64,000 nucleotides of DNA from Cannabis sativa (GCF_029168945.1 NC_083604.1:68960211-69024210); one strand, 5' to 3'. Positions 11,898 to 24,125 are shown, counted from the stretch's first letter. The notes: a model not told the origin generated them from the sequence alone. A program made the numbers and translations.

Positions 11898-12274
11898 ATT
11901 GTAAGCAGGGGCGGAGGTAAGTGATAGCCTAAGGTGGCCCTGGCCCCAGCCCAAAATACATCTTGTTCTCATTAATTTTACTATGTAGTTTTATTTTTAT
12001 AAAATATTTTCAAAGAAAGTTAAAATATTGTTTAGTAGTATAATTATAGGCTATATATTATATAATATATACTAAAAGTAAATAGTTATTATTATTTGGT
12101 ATTGTAAAGAATCCAACACCATACTATTGTAGTGTCTTATAATTAGTTGTCGGTTTCCCATTATTTATTAAATTAAAATTTGTAAGACCCAATATTAAAA
12201 TGCATCAATAGCATTATGCAACGTCTTGTAGTGTTTGGCACCTTAAGATACCTCTTAATCACTACAACAAATAT

Positions 12275-12540
12275 CATTATTACCGGCGGAAGCATCCGCC
12301 GGTAATAAGTAATAGTACCGCCGGTAATAATTAATACCGGCGGAATCCGCCGGTAATTATCCGCCGGCATTAATTGGTCGATAAAAATGGTTATTACCGA
12401 CGAAAGGGGGAATCCGCCGGTAATAATATTAATACCGGCGGATTAATAGCGGTGGGGTCCGCCGGTATTAATATTTTTAAATATTTAAAAAAATATATTA
12501 TAATGATAAATACCGGCGGACCCATCCGCCGGTAATAATA
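12275..12540. repeat. CACTA subterminal hairpin array (left)
   Basis: About ten alternating copies of taccggcgg and ccgccggta, many spaced to form short hairpins. The mirror array lies at 14660-15005. They are presumed binding sites for the family's transposase. Confidence 0.8.
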
Positions 12541-12792
12541 ATTTTAAATATTAAAAAAAATAATATTCTGATTATTTAATATAATTAAATTAATTATAAT
12601 AATTATTTTATAAATAAATATATTAATTAGAAATAAAATATCAAAATTAAGAAATTAAACATTAAACATTAATTAAGAAATTAAGTATTAAAATTAATTT
12701 GTTCATTACAATAAAAATTATATTATCTTAAATAAAATTAGGAAATTGTCTTTAAATAAACTTTAAAACATAACACATAATTAAAAAAAAAC

Positions 12793-13058
12793 CTAACTAT
12801 CATTGTTCAAATCAGTAAATTCTAAAAATTCGTCTGCATTTGAGCTAAGTCTTGAACCATCAATATTCTCACGGGATTGAGCCGGCGGAGCAGGGTAATA
12901 AGGTTGTCCAGTCTGCGGCGTAGGCAAGATCTCCACATATTGTCGAGGGTGGGGGCGAACCAAAATTGGTTGTTGCTGTTGTTGCTGACTCTGAGCACTG
13001 AAAAAGCCTCCATACATAGGCTGTTGTGGAGATCCTCCCATTTGACCATACACAGGTT
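12793..13058 (-). pseudogene. Last exon of a Q-rich CACTA-borne protein
   Basis: An 88-codon exon after a good acceptor (tgttgcag at about 13066-13059 on the minus strand), reading QQPVYGQMGGSPQQPMYGG and a polyglutamine run, ending LEFTDLNNDS. Its low-complexity Q/P/G/Y composition resembles the Q-rich tail seen at 54290-54140, next to the Transposase_24-type remnant. That suggests it is the C-terminus of a CACTA accessory (TnpA/Ptta-type) protein. The upstream coding exons are missing; only a leader exon remains near 14640. Function in the current element is doubtful. Confidence 0.5.
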
Positions 13059-13945
13059 GTTGCTGCAACAATGACCCAAATTGAAATAAACATTCTTTAT
13101 TAAATAAATTTTCTATTTTTAATTTTTAAAGAAATATTATTTAATATTATTTAAAAAATATTTTCCTATATTGAATCTTTTTCTTAAAAAAATTATAATT
13201 AAAATTGTGAAAGAAATTTTAATATATTACATCTAAATATTATTTTTTTTGAGTTTATATTTTTTTCAAGTATATATTACAATAAAATTTTTATTTATTA
13301 ATTTTTTTTATATTAAAAAAATTATTATTTTATTAATATTTTCTTTTATATATTTTAATGTTAAAATTATATTATTTATTTAATTTTTTAAAGAAATATT
13401 ATTTAAAAATATTTTTCTATATTAAATCATTTTTTAAAAAAAAAACTTATAATTAAAATCATAAAAAAGTTTAATTCTTTACATTAAAATATTTGTTTTT
13501 GTTTTTATATTTATTTTTCAAGTATATATTATATTAAAATTGCTTTTTATTAATTTTTTTTAAATTAAAGAAATTATTATTTTATTAATATTTATTCTTT
13601 ACATATTTTAATGTTAAAATTTCATAAACTTTTTGTTGTTAAATTTTAAGTATTAAAAAAATAAAATTTAGATTTTAAAATCTTATTTAATATTTACATG
13701 AAAAAGTTTATTTTTTTATGTTATAAAATATTTAACTTATGAGTATTTTTTTTTCAAAAATATAGATTTATCTTAATTTTTTTATTACATTTTTTAAAAA
13801 TAGTCAATTGTATATAAATTTTATACATATTTAAAAGTTGTTTATTATTGTAAAATATTAATGACACAAAATTTTTACAAAAAAATTAATACAAAACTCT
13901 ATAAATTACATTTATTTTTTACATAATATATATAACACTATATTA

Positions 13946-14100
13946 ACTATACAGTATATACAGTGTATATACACTGTATAAAACAGTATATACCGTGTAT
14001 ATACTGTATATATACTGTGTATATTATATATACAGTGTATACACTGTACTATATACACTGTATATACCGTATATAATGTATACACTGTGTACAAATTGAC
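13946..14100. repeat. Palindromic AT-rich minisatellite
   Basis: Dense array of tatacagtgtat and its complement atacactgtata. Positions 13957-13980 form a perfect 24-bp palindrome. The array would extrude cruciforms easily. It lies in the presumed intron of the nested CACTA element. Confidence 0.75.
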
Positions 14101-14659
14101 AATATCTACAAATTTTTCATTCACAACACACAGCATATATACAAAATATATAATTTACAGTACACAGTATACACAAAACAGCAATTAAAAATACACTAAA
14201 CTAAAATTTTTCAAATATAACACATTTTCCATTCACAATACACAGTATACATACATATATAATATTTTTTACAGAAAAAAAAATTATTTTTATGAGATAT
14301 ATATACACAAATATTGTAAGAACTAACCTCCAAATATTTAGTACACCAACCGATCCCGGCGTTTTACTCAGAAATTTCTTCCCCACAGATTATTTATCCC
14401 AAACTTTAAAGATGGAGAAAAAAATTAGATATTAAGAAAAAAAATAATATATGTAAAACAGAGAAAAAAGAAAAACGAAATCATTACCGTTGCACTGGCG
14501 GTGGTAGACGGGCGGCGCACTGGCGGTGTCGGGGAAATGATGCCGGAGAACGGGGCGGATTGTGTTTGAAAACGGAGAGGGGAGGTGGAATGGAGAAGAT
14601 GGGGGGGAGTGAAAATGGAAAAAATGGTATTCTGAAATGGGGAGGGGTTTATATAGATT

Positions 14660-15005
14660 TTTAATACCGGCGGGACCCGCCGGTATTAATTGGGTTCCGC
14701 CGGTATTAATAAAAACGGTCAGAATCCCAGATTAATACCGGCGGGTCCCGCCGGTATTAATCCGCCGGTAAAACTAATTTCAAAAAATTGGGCGGTAAAA
14801 ATCCCGCCCACTTTTTTCGAGGCGGGATTCCGCCGGTATTAATACAAACCCGCCGGTAATAATAAATTTAAAATAATTTTTTTTATTTATTTAATATAAT
14901 ATTAATTATATAGTTATTACCGGCGGATGGCTATTTCCGCCGGTAATACCCCTATTAATACCGGCGGGTGAGTTCCGCCGGCAATAAACCCGCCGGTAAT
15001 AACTA
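14660..15005. repeat. CACTA subterminal hairpin array (right)
   Basis: Counterpart of 12275-12540, with taccggcggg / cccgccggta units in both orientations, ending just inside the right CACTA terminus. Confidence 0.8.
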
Positions 15006-15473
15006 TATTTGTTGTAGTGAATATTTTTTCTTAAACAACAGTCCACGTTATTATTATTATTTTTAAGGCATTGCTATTGGGCACTAGTGATGACCAGCAC
15101 CTTTTATAGATGATGCCACACGATTGGTTAGCGATATTCCCTAAAAGTTATATTTTTAAGTAATAAGAGACTCTATACTTAATTACACCAATAGACATCA
15201 AGAAAGGTGTTAGGTACTAATAGTGATTTTTAATGTTTCTCTTATTTTGTTTTTATGAAAAGTAAAAGTTATTAAAAATCCTTTTTTCTTATTAGAAAAC
15301 ACAGTATTAAATTACTTACCCAATAGCTAGGTATTATTTTTAAACCGAATAATACTAGCCAGCATGTTTTTTTTTTTTTAATTAAGTACTCATATTAAAT
15401 TAGATTTAACTGTATCTATAAATATATTTTTGGCCCCCTTAAAATTTAGCTCTGGTTCCGTCCTGATTGTAAG

Positions 15474-16372
15474 CATGAGAAAAATTTTACTAAATAATAT
15501 TTTAGTGTGGTTTTCTCTCAACATGTTTTTCTAAGTTTATTTTAAGAGATTATTGAAGTACTAATTAATAATGTGCATTATGAATCCTACCCAAGACATT
15601 ATTATTGAGTTAATTCTCGTGTGAAGATAATTAAGCAATTTATCTTTTATAATCATAAGTCACATAGTAAAATTGCAGATTCTTAAGTGATCAACATTAG
15701 TTTAATTATTTTCATATATACTTGGTGATGATAAGCTTATAACAGGAACCTAGTGGCAATAAAACATAAATTATAAAATAAAATTCTATATTGTCATATC
15801 TCAATTATTAAAATATGTGAATTAATAAAAGTGGAACCATCGTTGCAGCTAACTCAATCCAACTAGAGCTACCGCCGCGCGCGCTCTTAAACGAACTGTG
15901 ATAAATTATAATGCTTTGTATCCTTCGACTCCATTTCCTAAAAAGTAATTACTCACGTGCCCAATTTATAATAAATAATGAAGATATATAATATATAAAT
16001 GGATATGTACTATATAAAGATATATCCATGCTACAATCCTACTATAGCACTAATCAACATATTAAAGCTAACACCTAGTGGAGAATCTGATTAATTCTCA
16101 TTTGTTAAGTGTATATATATAGCACTATCTATCTATGTCCCAACTTTTGGATATGAACTATGAAGTATGATGATGCTCTTTATATGTTCTTTAAACATGT
16201 GTCAAAATTAAATAGTTAACTAACCAAAAAAATAAGTTTGAATGGATGTGTCATAGAAAGTGTTCCACGTTGTCTTGGGAGCAACATGGTTATGCATGTT
16301 TCCTCCTCGTCTTACGCCTCCCAACAAGTCCTGTGCACGCGATCCCCTCCAGCCAAGGACGGACATGGATTA
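15474..16372. other. AT-rich intergenic DNA
   Basis: No supported gene. A short alternating GC block (ccgccgcgcgcgc, about 15870-15885) stands out. The rest is ordinary AT-rich spacer. Confidence 0.4.
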
Positions 16373-16545
16373 CACTACAACAATAATGGTTTATACCAAC
16401 GCCACTATTACCAACGCCAAAAAGTCCTCATTAAAAATAGTACTATCAATAACGACACTTACCTGTCGTTGGGACAACTATTATTATTTTTTTAAAAAAA
16501 AAAAAATTATCATCAATAACGACAATGTCGTTATTGAAAATACAA
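16373..16545 (+). mobile_element. CACTA terminus fragment
   Basis: CACTACAACAATAATGG at 16373 is followed by subterminal copies of accaacgcc and by cgacaatgtcgttatt-type near-palindromes up to 16540. No opposite end is seen; it seems to be a truncated element. Confidence 0.5.
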
Positions 16546-16652
16546 GGAAGAGCATAAATATGGGAACAACAAGACAAATTATATTAAAGGAAAAAATTAG
16601 AAGAATTTTTTAAAATTATTTGTCTCTGACGGGATGGTGGGAGGAGTGACAT

Positions 16653-16897
16653 AATACTATTTTGGACTACGTGTTTTACAAAAGTTACTAATTAGACTCT
16701 CTGTTTTTGTTATAAATGAAGAAATGGACCCTATGTTTTCTAAAATAATAAAAGTATGGCACTAAGCTTAATTTTCAAGAATTTTATTTTTTATTATAAC
16801 CAACTTTAATTAAGACAATTTCTAACATGAATAGATACAAAAAATATAACTAATTTTGTCATAATAACATCTATAGATCTATTAAGTTTTATTTTGA
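16653..16897 (+). mobile_element. Half copy of the Mutator-like MITE found at 58989
   Basis: Shares the order tattttggac, gttttacaaaagtta, ggacccta, taagcttaattttcaa, acatgaatagatacaaaaaat and taataacatct with 58989-59240. It then stops at ttttgacca, before the second inverted arm of the full copy. It is diverged and has one arm only. Confidence 0.6.
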
Positions 16898-17052
16898 CCA
16901 ATATTTCCACATGCATATCCTCCACCCCGGTAAGCTGCTAATTGACCTCAGGCATTAGGCAATCCTGATAGAAACTGATCATTTCTTTAGCCTTCTTTCT
17001 CTCTGGCTGGATGGTGGGAGGAGTAACATCTAGCTAGTTTTGGCAAGTCGGG

Positions 17053-17849
17053 CTACTCAGTGTTGGTCCCCTTAGATCTTTTGGCCGGAGCAACTGGAGG
17101 TTGAGTTTTCAAAGACTTCTTGACTAGAGGAATGAACTCAGGAACGTTCATGACAAAATCTGTCGTACTCCTCTCAACTTCTACTTGGGGTGTCTTGGAG
17201 CTTGGGGCAATGCTTGTGGGAAGATAAGCATCCATCTTTGATCTTTTGACAGTTGACTTTTGGCCAGATGCATCACCGGTCCTCTTTCTAAATGCTCGTT
17301 TCATTTTCTCCAACTTGGCTGCACAGAAGAAAACACTTGTTAAAAATCTAAACAAGTAAGAATAAGCAAAATTGGGTAAAGTAATAACTACCCTAGACTT
17401 CAGGGGTGCACCCTCCCAAATAAGAAAAGACGAGGAATCTTCATCAAAAGAATCCCCATCATCTTCCATTGTTATGGCATTCCACTTTCTTGTCGCCTGG
17501 ATGGTAGGACGGACAGCTTCCTCAGGGTCATCTCTAATCCTGATAGGTCGTTCAATCGACACCTGATTCCTCTTGGGATTTTTCCTCTTAATAGGAGCCT
17601 CCAACTCAGTAATGACCCCCTCAGCTGCCTATTCAAATCCTTGAATCTCCGTGAACGGGTAAAGCCCGTACTTGAGAAAATTGGCTGTAGTGGCCAGGAG
17701 GGAAATATTATGAGCTGACTCTGATAGTTAGAGAATGGGTTGGGCTCTTGACCATAGACCCAAGGTAAAAGGAGGATGACAGTAAGAGGGAATATGCTTA
17801 GAGGAAAGGTGGTCGGCATCCATGTCTTTGACCAAGTAGTAATTTTCAA
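17053..17849 (-). pseudogene. Gag-like transposon protein fragment with an intron
   Basis: Two overlapping open frames on the minus strand give one conserved-looking protein if read with a frame change. The 5' part (17849-17610) includes ENYYLVKDMDADHL, HPPFTLGLWSRAQ and NFLKYGLYPF. A stop lies near 17630, then EAPIKRKNPKRNQVSIERPI (from about 17600). A likely intron runs from gtagttatt (near 17390) to tgtgcag (near 17320), followed by AKLEKMKRAFRKRTGD. The Lys/Pro-rich tail ends at 17053. I cannot name a domain with confidence. The style resembles plant gypsy-type transposon gag fragments. No neighbouring pol genes are present. Confidence 0.4.
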
Positions 17850-17949
17850 TTAAACCACTGATCTTGGACACCTCCTTATCTATAGTACCTCTCAACCTAG
17901 TATTCATTTTAGGAGAAGTAAAAATATTCTGACCTATTTTGCTTTAGAC

Positions 17950-20330
17950 TTCATGTCAAAATACTAGTTAATGGCGTGAGCCGAATGCTGGCCCCATCCA
18001 TCTACGGTGTACCGTACGAATTTTACAATAACAATAATTTAGTTTTATTATTATTAATTAATATAATTCGATTTGGTTGTTTGTTAATAGAGAAATAGGA
18101 AATTTTCAGAAATATTATGTAATAATTAACCGAATAAATAACAAGATGGTTGCTCATCAAAGTTGAATGGTGTGTAGTAAGTTCACACAAAATTTGATTT
18201 TAAAAAATATATATGAAAATGTTAATATGGTCTTTCAAATAATTTAAGCTTACTATATATTAAATTTTTTTATGACTTTTAGAATTTTTTTTAGAAGATA
18301 AAAAAGCATTATTTTGTGGAGTTTTACAATATATATATGACTGCAATCTCTTAATCACAAAACATGAAATTACTATGGATTCATACCTAACCTAGATTAA
18401 TGCTAACTCATGTAACGTGTATTTATATGAATTATGCCTTAACTAGATATACCTTTATGACAAAAGTTAATAATATTGACTTGATGATTAAATTAGAGGT
18501 GAGAATGATGATTATTGTGGAAATATTGTATTTATTTATTTGATGTGATTTCCAATTTATGATGGCGTCATCTATGACAATTAAAATTTGTAATTTCAAC
18601 TATGTATAATGTAGCTAATTAAACACAACGTTAATCACGTTTACAGAACAATTAATTAAACACTGTTTCTTTGATGTTATTTCTTGGAGACTTGGAGAGA
18701 TTAATTTTTTCTTAATATAGTACTACTTAAATCATGAGTGAGGTTTGAATAGAATATTTTATGAATTTGGATGAGACAAACAACAAACAGACATAAATAT
18801 TTGAGAATTATAAAAAATGAAAAGGAGTGAAAGCCTATATTGTATTTCTTAATTAATTTGTAGGAACATATAAAATAAAGTATTTCTGTTTTGGTATTGA
18901 CATGTTAGAAATTTATCAAACGCAGGATACAATATTTCATACATATTAGAACACTTTGAGTAATTGAATAATATAGAAATAAAAATATCTCATCCATCTA
19001 TGTATTGAGATAATTGAGAAATAATAAATACTATTAATACATTGTTAACCTACCAAGTCTTCCTTTCTAAATTTTTAAAATTGAAGTAATAAAATAAAAT
19101 CAACAAAAAAACATATCATGTGATGAGATAATATGTATTTCTAAAATTAGTAATGAGTCTTAACAGCAAAAAACTTAGTTGAACTGGCCTAATTACTTCC
19201 TTATCAAAAGCTTTAGAAAAATTCGTACATTTATGTTATGTTAAGTTCGTGCTAACTATATATAGATCACTAAGTATATCGGCTAAAATTATCAAAAAAT
19301 ATATATATATATAAATATATTCATAAAATTATATTTAACAAAATAATTAAAATATTAATATAAGCCTAAATAGTCTAGAGAACAATCCTAATTGAGGTAA
19401 TTAAAATATTGGTTTTTCCAAAAAAAGTAAAAAATAAAAAATTGATAGTATAGTCTCTCATTAATGGGTAGTCATAACAAATTTTTGCAAACTTTATTAA
19501 TTATTTTTAATTTGGCCCCTCATCAAATCAGAAACTATCTAATTGGTATTGATCACGTATTAAAATCATGACAATTATATCCTTAAATCATAAATTTTAT
19601 TCCAAAATAGACCACATAAATTTCACTTATTTATTTGATGACCCCAACACACATTTTTATATATACAATTGTGAAATCCAATTCTCTCTCGATATGTTCC
19701 TCAAAAAATCCGATTCGTGCGGATTCTTCCCCCAACTAAAGAAGACCCAATTATATCTAACATTTACTACATATTATTTTTTAAAATATATATATAATAA
19801 TTAAATTAAGTATATAATTTTTTAGTATTACATATTATTATTTTGTAATAAAAAAAATAAATATATTAGATCATTAAATACATACAACAGTATTTGATAT
19901 ATCGTATCACTAAACAATTAATATATCGTAGTAATAAAATTATATACCACAAATAAATTATAACAATACTAAATTAATACTCAAAATATATATATCATGC
20001 TAACAAAATTATATATATTACTATTAAAATATGTATACATACCAAAAAATTTATATATAATAAAATAATACATTACAAAAAATGTGCAAAAAAACTTAAT
20101 TATAAAAACGCATACATTTTAATAACATATTTACTAATATTTAAATCATTCAATATAATCTTTACTAAACTTACTATAAATATATATGTATTCATAATAT
20201 TCTTTAAATGTGAATTATAGATTAAGGAACTGTGTAGTCAATATAACATGTGACTTTAAATTTTATTATTTATGATTATTGATTTGATACTTATAATAAT
20301 TACTAATATATGTATGGAAGAAGTACATGA
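17950..20330. other. AT-rich intergenic DNA
   Basis: No gene or clear element. Very AT-rich with ta-microsatellites around 19295-19325. The 78-codon open frame at 19568 lacks any recognisable feature. Confidence 0.5.
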
Positions 20331-20338
20331 TGAAAATA

Positions 20339-21692
20339 AGGGTTATTTGCGGCAAAACCTCCTAAAGTGGACAGGTTTTTGCAACTAACCCCCTAATCTA
20401 AAATTTTGGTGGTAAAACTACCTAAACCACTAGTCCGTTAGCAGTTAGCCCTTTCCATCCATTTTTGGCTGTTAAGTGCCAGGTTGGAATGTCCACGTGT
20501 ACACAGTGTACACGTGGCACAATTTTATTAGTCCACGTAAAAATTTATTTAAAAATAAATAAAAAAAAATTATTTTAAAATTAAAAAAAATTATAAATAA
20601 AAAATTAAATAATTTTTTTTTCTTTTTTTTTTCCTTTCTTTCTTTTTCTTTTTCTTTCTTTTTTTCTTTTCTTTCTTGCAAACAGTCTTTCTCGATCCCC
20701 CTCTCTCTCAGCACTCGATCCCCACCTCTCTCAATCTCAGCCATCACTCTCGCTCTATCACTCTGCCCAGACCACCGCCCACACCACAACCACCCTTACT
20801 CCGCCCAGACCACCCTTCCTCCACCCAGACCACCACTGCCCACCACAACCGAACTGCCCACACCACCAAAACCACATCTACACACCAAAACCATCACCGA
20901 AACCTCTTTTTCAGATCCAAACAAAACCCCACATCCAGATCTAAACACATCAAAGAGACCTCAGATTAAAGAGAAATAAAATCGCAACTAACGGAGAAAG
21001 AAAATCGCAAGGGCGAGAGAGAGGGCTTACTGAACACGAGGCTCGTGAGGTGTGGGGTTCTGCGATGGGGCTCGTGAGATCGGAGATCTGTCGATCTCCT
21101 CCTTGGTGTCAGGCGAGGCTTGTGAGGGTGGAGGACTGTGGTGGCCGCCCAAGGGGGTTTTGAAAACCCTAGATTGAAAACGAGAAAGAGAGAGGAGATC
21201 GAGAGAGAGGAGATCGAGAGAGAGTGATGTAGAGAGAGAGAGGGTTTGTGTTTGTTTCAAACGAAAGAAAAAGAAAAAAAATAGAAAAAAACAGAGAGGA
21301 GATCGAGAGAGAGTGATGTAAAGAGAGAGGGTTTGTTTCAGACGAAAGAAAAAGAAAAAACCAGAAAAAAAAAGAAAGAAAAAGAAAAAGAAAGAAAGGA
21401 AAAAAAAAGAAAAAAAAATTATTTAATTTTTTATTTATAATTTTTTTTTAATTTTAAATAATTATTTTTTTATTTTTTTTAATTAATTTTTTAGGTGGAC
21501 CAATAAAATTGTGCCACGTGTACACTGTGTACACGTGGACATTCCAACCTGGCACTTAACAGCCAAAAATGGATGGAAAGGGCTAATTGCTAACGGACTA
21601 GTGGTTTAGGTAGTTTTACCACCAAAATTTTAGATTAGGGGGTTAGTTGCAAAAACCTATCCACTTTAGGAGGTTTTGCCGCAAATAACCCT
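20339..21692. mobile_element. Mutator-like element with about 325-bp inverted arms
   Basis: AGGGTTATTTGCGGCAAAACC at the left end is matched by its complement at the right end. The inverted match continues through about 325 bases into the polypyrimidine tract (20339-20665 against 21365-21692). Flanks gatgaaaata and gaaaaaaata match at 8 of 10, compatible with a decayed 9-10 bp Mutator duplication. The middle (about 20670-21360) is non-coding but rich in C and then GA. It resembles captured 5'-UTR DNA and includes a gattgaaaacgagaaagagagagg-type purine block. No transposase is encoded. Confidence 0.85.
20493..20517. repeat. 25-bp perfect palindrome with two G-boxes (left arm)
   Basis: Twelve-base arms around a central A at 20505. 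It contains CACGTG at 20494-20499 and 20511-20516. The same palindrome lies in the right arm at 21514-21538, so the element carries four G-box cores. Confidence 0.85.
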
Positions 21693-23480
21693 GAAAAAAA
21701 TAAAATTTAAGAAGAATACTAATTGTAGTAATTTAATTAAAAGAATAAAATTATATAAATTTATTATATTAATAAAATATTTTATTTATAATAATATCAT
21801 TGTTATTGTTTAAATTATTATAATTTATAATTATAAATATAATAATGTACTATGTTTATTATAGTAATGTTTTTAAAAAAAAATTAATAATAATATAACA
21901 TGTTTATTTAGAAAAAAATAAACACTTTTACACAAGAAACATGCTAAATATTTTTTGTTATTATAATATAAATATTTATGATTTATTTTAGTGTGATTTA
22001 TTATATATTATGTTTATTTATAGTGTATTTATTATAAAATATACGATTTATTATATATATATAAGTTGTTTTATAAAAAATAAATAAACATGTTTAAAAA
22101 TAAAAAAAAATAAATAATAAACAGTTTAATATAATAAATATTCTATTTTTTATATACAGTATAAATGTTTATTATCCATTTTACTATAATTTATTATAAA
22201 TATATGTTTATTTTAACAAAATATTTAATAAAAATAATAAACAATAATGTATTAATAATTTATATTTATGTTTATTTAAAATTAAGTAAAAAAAAAAACG
22301 CATATGTTCAAAAAATAAAATTAAATAAATAATAAACAGTTTAATATAATAAATATACTATTTTTTTTGTATAGTATAAATGTTTATTATCCATTTTACT
22401 ATAATTTATTATAACTATATATATTTATTTTTACAAAATATTTAATAAAAATAATAAACAATAATGTATTAATAATTTATATCTATGTTTATTTAAAATT
22501 AAGTAAAAAAAAAACGTATATTTTTACTAGTTATAAATATATATTTTATATTTATAATTAATCTATATTTTTTTACCATTATATTTATCTTTATTATTTG
22601 ATAAATCACATGTTTATTAAAAAAAAAATAAACAATTTCATCAAATTAATTAAATATTTAGAATAATCATGATTATATATGTATTGATTTTGAAAAATAT
22701 ACCATGCATGGATTATAGATGTGATTTGTATGCCTAATACAAATTTTATTATTTATTAGTAATATCCATATATTGATTATGGTTTGTAATTATTAACATA
22801 TAAATTTGGTTATTTTGAAAGTTTACTCATTAATATAATACAAATTAGCCATAAAAATAGTTATAAAAGGGATAAAAATCTAATTATGGTAATCATTCAC
22901 ATTAATACATCTAATATAATTAAATTAAGAATTTGTATGATTTTATGTAAAAATATTTTTAAATGTGTACATTGTAACAATTAATTTTTTTTTGCACATT
23001 TTTTGTAATTAATTAAGAAAATATATACATTTATGTAAAATGCCCATAAAAAAATTAACAAAACTAATATAGATATATTTTTAAGTAATTTACTTCTAAT
23101 TCTAAAAAAAAAAAAATATGAAAAAAAAAATTATTAATTTATTTATGTGATAAAAAATAATATAAATAATAAATAGTCTAAAAAGGTTATTTTTGTACAA
23201 GTTTTGAAATGAATATATTTACTAACATAGTTTTATAATTTAATATCCTATACTATAAATTCAATCCAATTCAATTTTGTACTATCTAATAGAGTTCAAT
23301 TCTCATGCCAAACGGACCCTAAGTCTATTTTTTTTGCTAACCCCACATTAAAAGTCTCCTGAAATCACAAATAAGAAAAACAAAATTAATTATAATGAAA
23401 AAGACACTCTCTCTATTTATATATATAATGCGAACCCAATAAATATTTAAAGAAAGTTCTAAACTACACTACTCCAGCAA
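21693..23480. other. AT-rich intergenic DNA with a 215-bp tandem duplication
   Basis: No gene is visible. Within it, acagtttaatataataaata and the next 190 bases recur with a period of 215 (anchors at 22121 and 22336), ending near 22515. Many aataaaca / tgtttatt motifs occur throughout. Confidence 0.6.
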
Positions 23481-23817
23481 AATAGGCAATGGTAATGGGA
23501 ACGGTCAAGTACTAAGCTGACTGAGTGACCCATTAATACATTTATATGTACTTACTTTCTTTCAAATGTGGCAATGTATTATTGGTCCCAGAAAAGATGG
23601 GGAGTTATAATTTGACCAAACAGAGCCTCCAGTTGAATAGTGATCAGCACAAAACAAAAAAAACCCTTACGAAACATATTCACACGTGCTTTTCAAATAT
23701 GTACCGTGTGAGTTAGTGAGTGTAAGTAAGGGCCATCCCAGCGCGTACGGCTCAATCTTCCTAGCTTCCCTAATTTAATTAAGTCTCCGCATAGAGTTAT
23801 GAGCGCGTCGATCAACC

Positions 23818-23824
23818 TATATAA
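23818..23824 (+). promoter_or_regulatory. Probable TATA box of the bHLH gene
   Basis: TATATAA in a GC-mixed context, about 620 bases upstream of the start codon. It is followed by a leader-like stretch (caaacctcaaaatctcacaac). A CACGTG (G-box) lies about 140 bases further upstream, near 23684-23689. A leader intron is likely, from catcaaag/gtactt near 23909 to the acceptor tttgcag ending 24334. The donor choice is not certain. Confidence 0.45.
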
Positions 23825-24125
23825 TTGACACCCACAAATTCTTTGGTCTGACAAATTACTAAGACAAACCTCAAAATCTCACAACAAGTCTTCTTTATTT
23901 CTCATCAAAGGTACTTCAAAGTTTTCTGCTAATTTGTCATAATTATTCTTAAAAATAAATTCTTATTATTTTCCGAAAACTACTACTACTTATATCTCTC
24001 CCACTCCAACAAATCTTCTTCTTCTAATTTTTATTGCTTTAGTACAACAGAGGTAAAAGAAGAAAAAAAATCTTAATTCACCAACAAAACAATCTGGTTT
24101 CTTCTTCTTCTCTTCTTCCTCTTCT

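Larger units (their letters stand above)
12260..15019 (-). mobile_element. CACTA transposon, 2.76 kb, non-autonomous, nested in the hAT
   Basis: Perfect termini: CACTACAACAAATAT at 12260 and ATATTTGTTGTAGTG ending at 15019, with 3-bp duplication aat on both sides (12257-12259, 15020-15022). GC-rich subterminal arrays of taccggcgg / ccgccggta in both orientations occupy 12275-12540 and 14660-15005, in an otherwise AT-rich interior. A minus-strand transcription unit is suggested by a leader near 14640-14487 with a donor gcaacg/gtaatg. A last exon follows the acceptor tgttgcag, near 13058-12793. The catalytic TnpD-like transposase is absent, so it would need a helper. Confidence 0.9.
11906..15465 (+). 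mobile_element. hAT element (dTph1-like termini) carrying a nested CACTA
   Basis: Begins CAGGGGCGGAGGTAAG and ends GTTCCGTCCTG, so the terminal inverted repeats are CAGGGGCGGA-type with one change. This is the sequence class of petunia dTph1 (hAT superfamily). An exact 8-bp duplication attgtaag flanks it (11898-11905 and 15466-15473), the hAT hallmark. Without the CACTA at 12260-15019 it is about 800 bp and non-coding, so it is a non-autonomous element. Confidence 0.88.

Noticed and set aside
13912..14386. Tyr/Val/Ile-rich open frames on the minus strand
   Set aside because: Products of the tatacagtgtat minisatellite and AT-rich DNA.
20472..20969. Open frames on both strands in the Mutator-like element
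   Set aside because: Low-complexity Lys/Glu or Thr/His/Pro composition from C-rich and purine-rich DNA; no domain.
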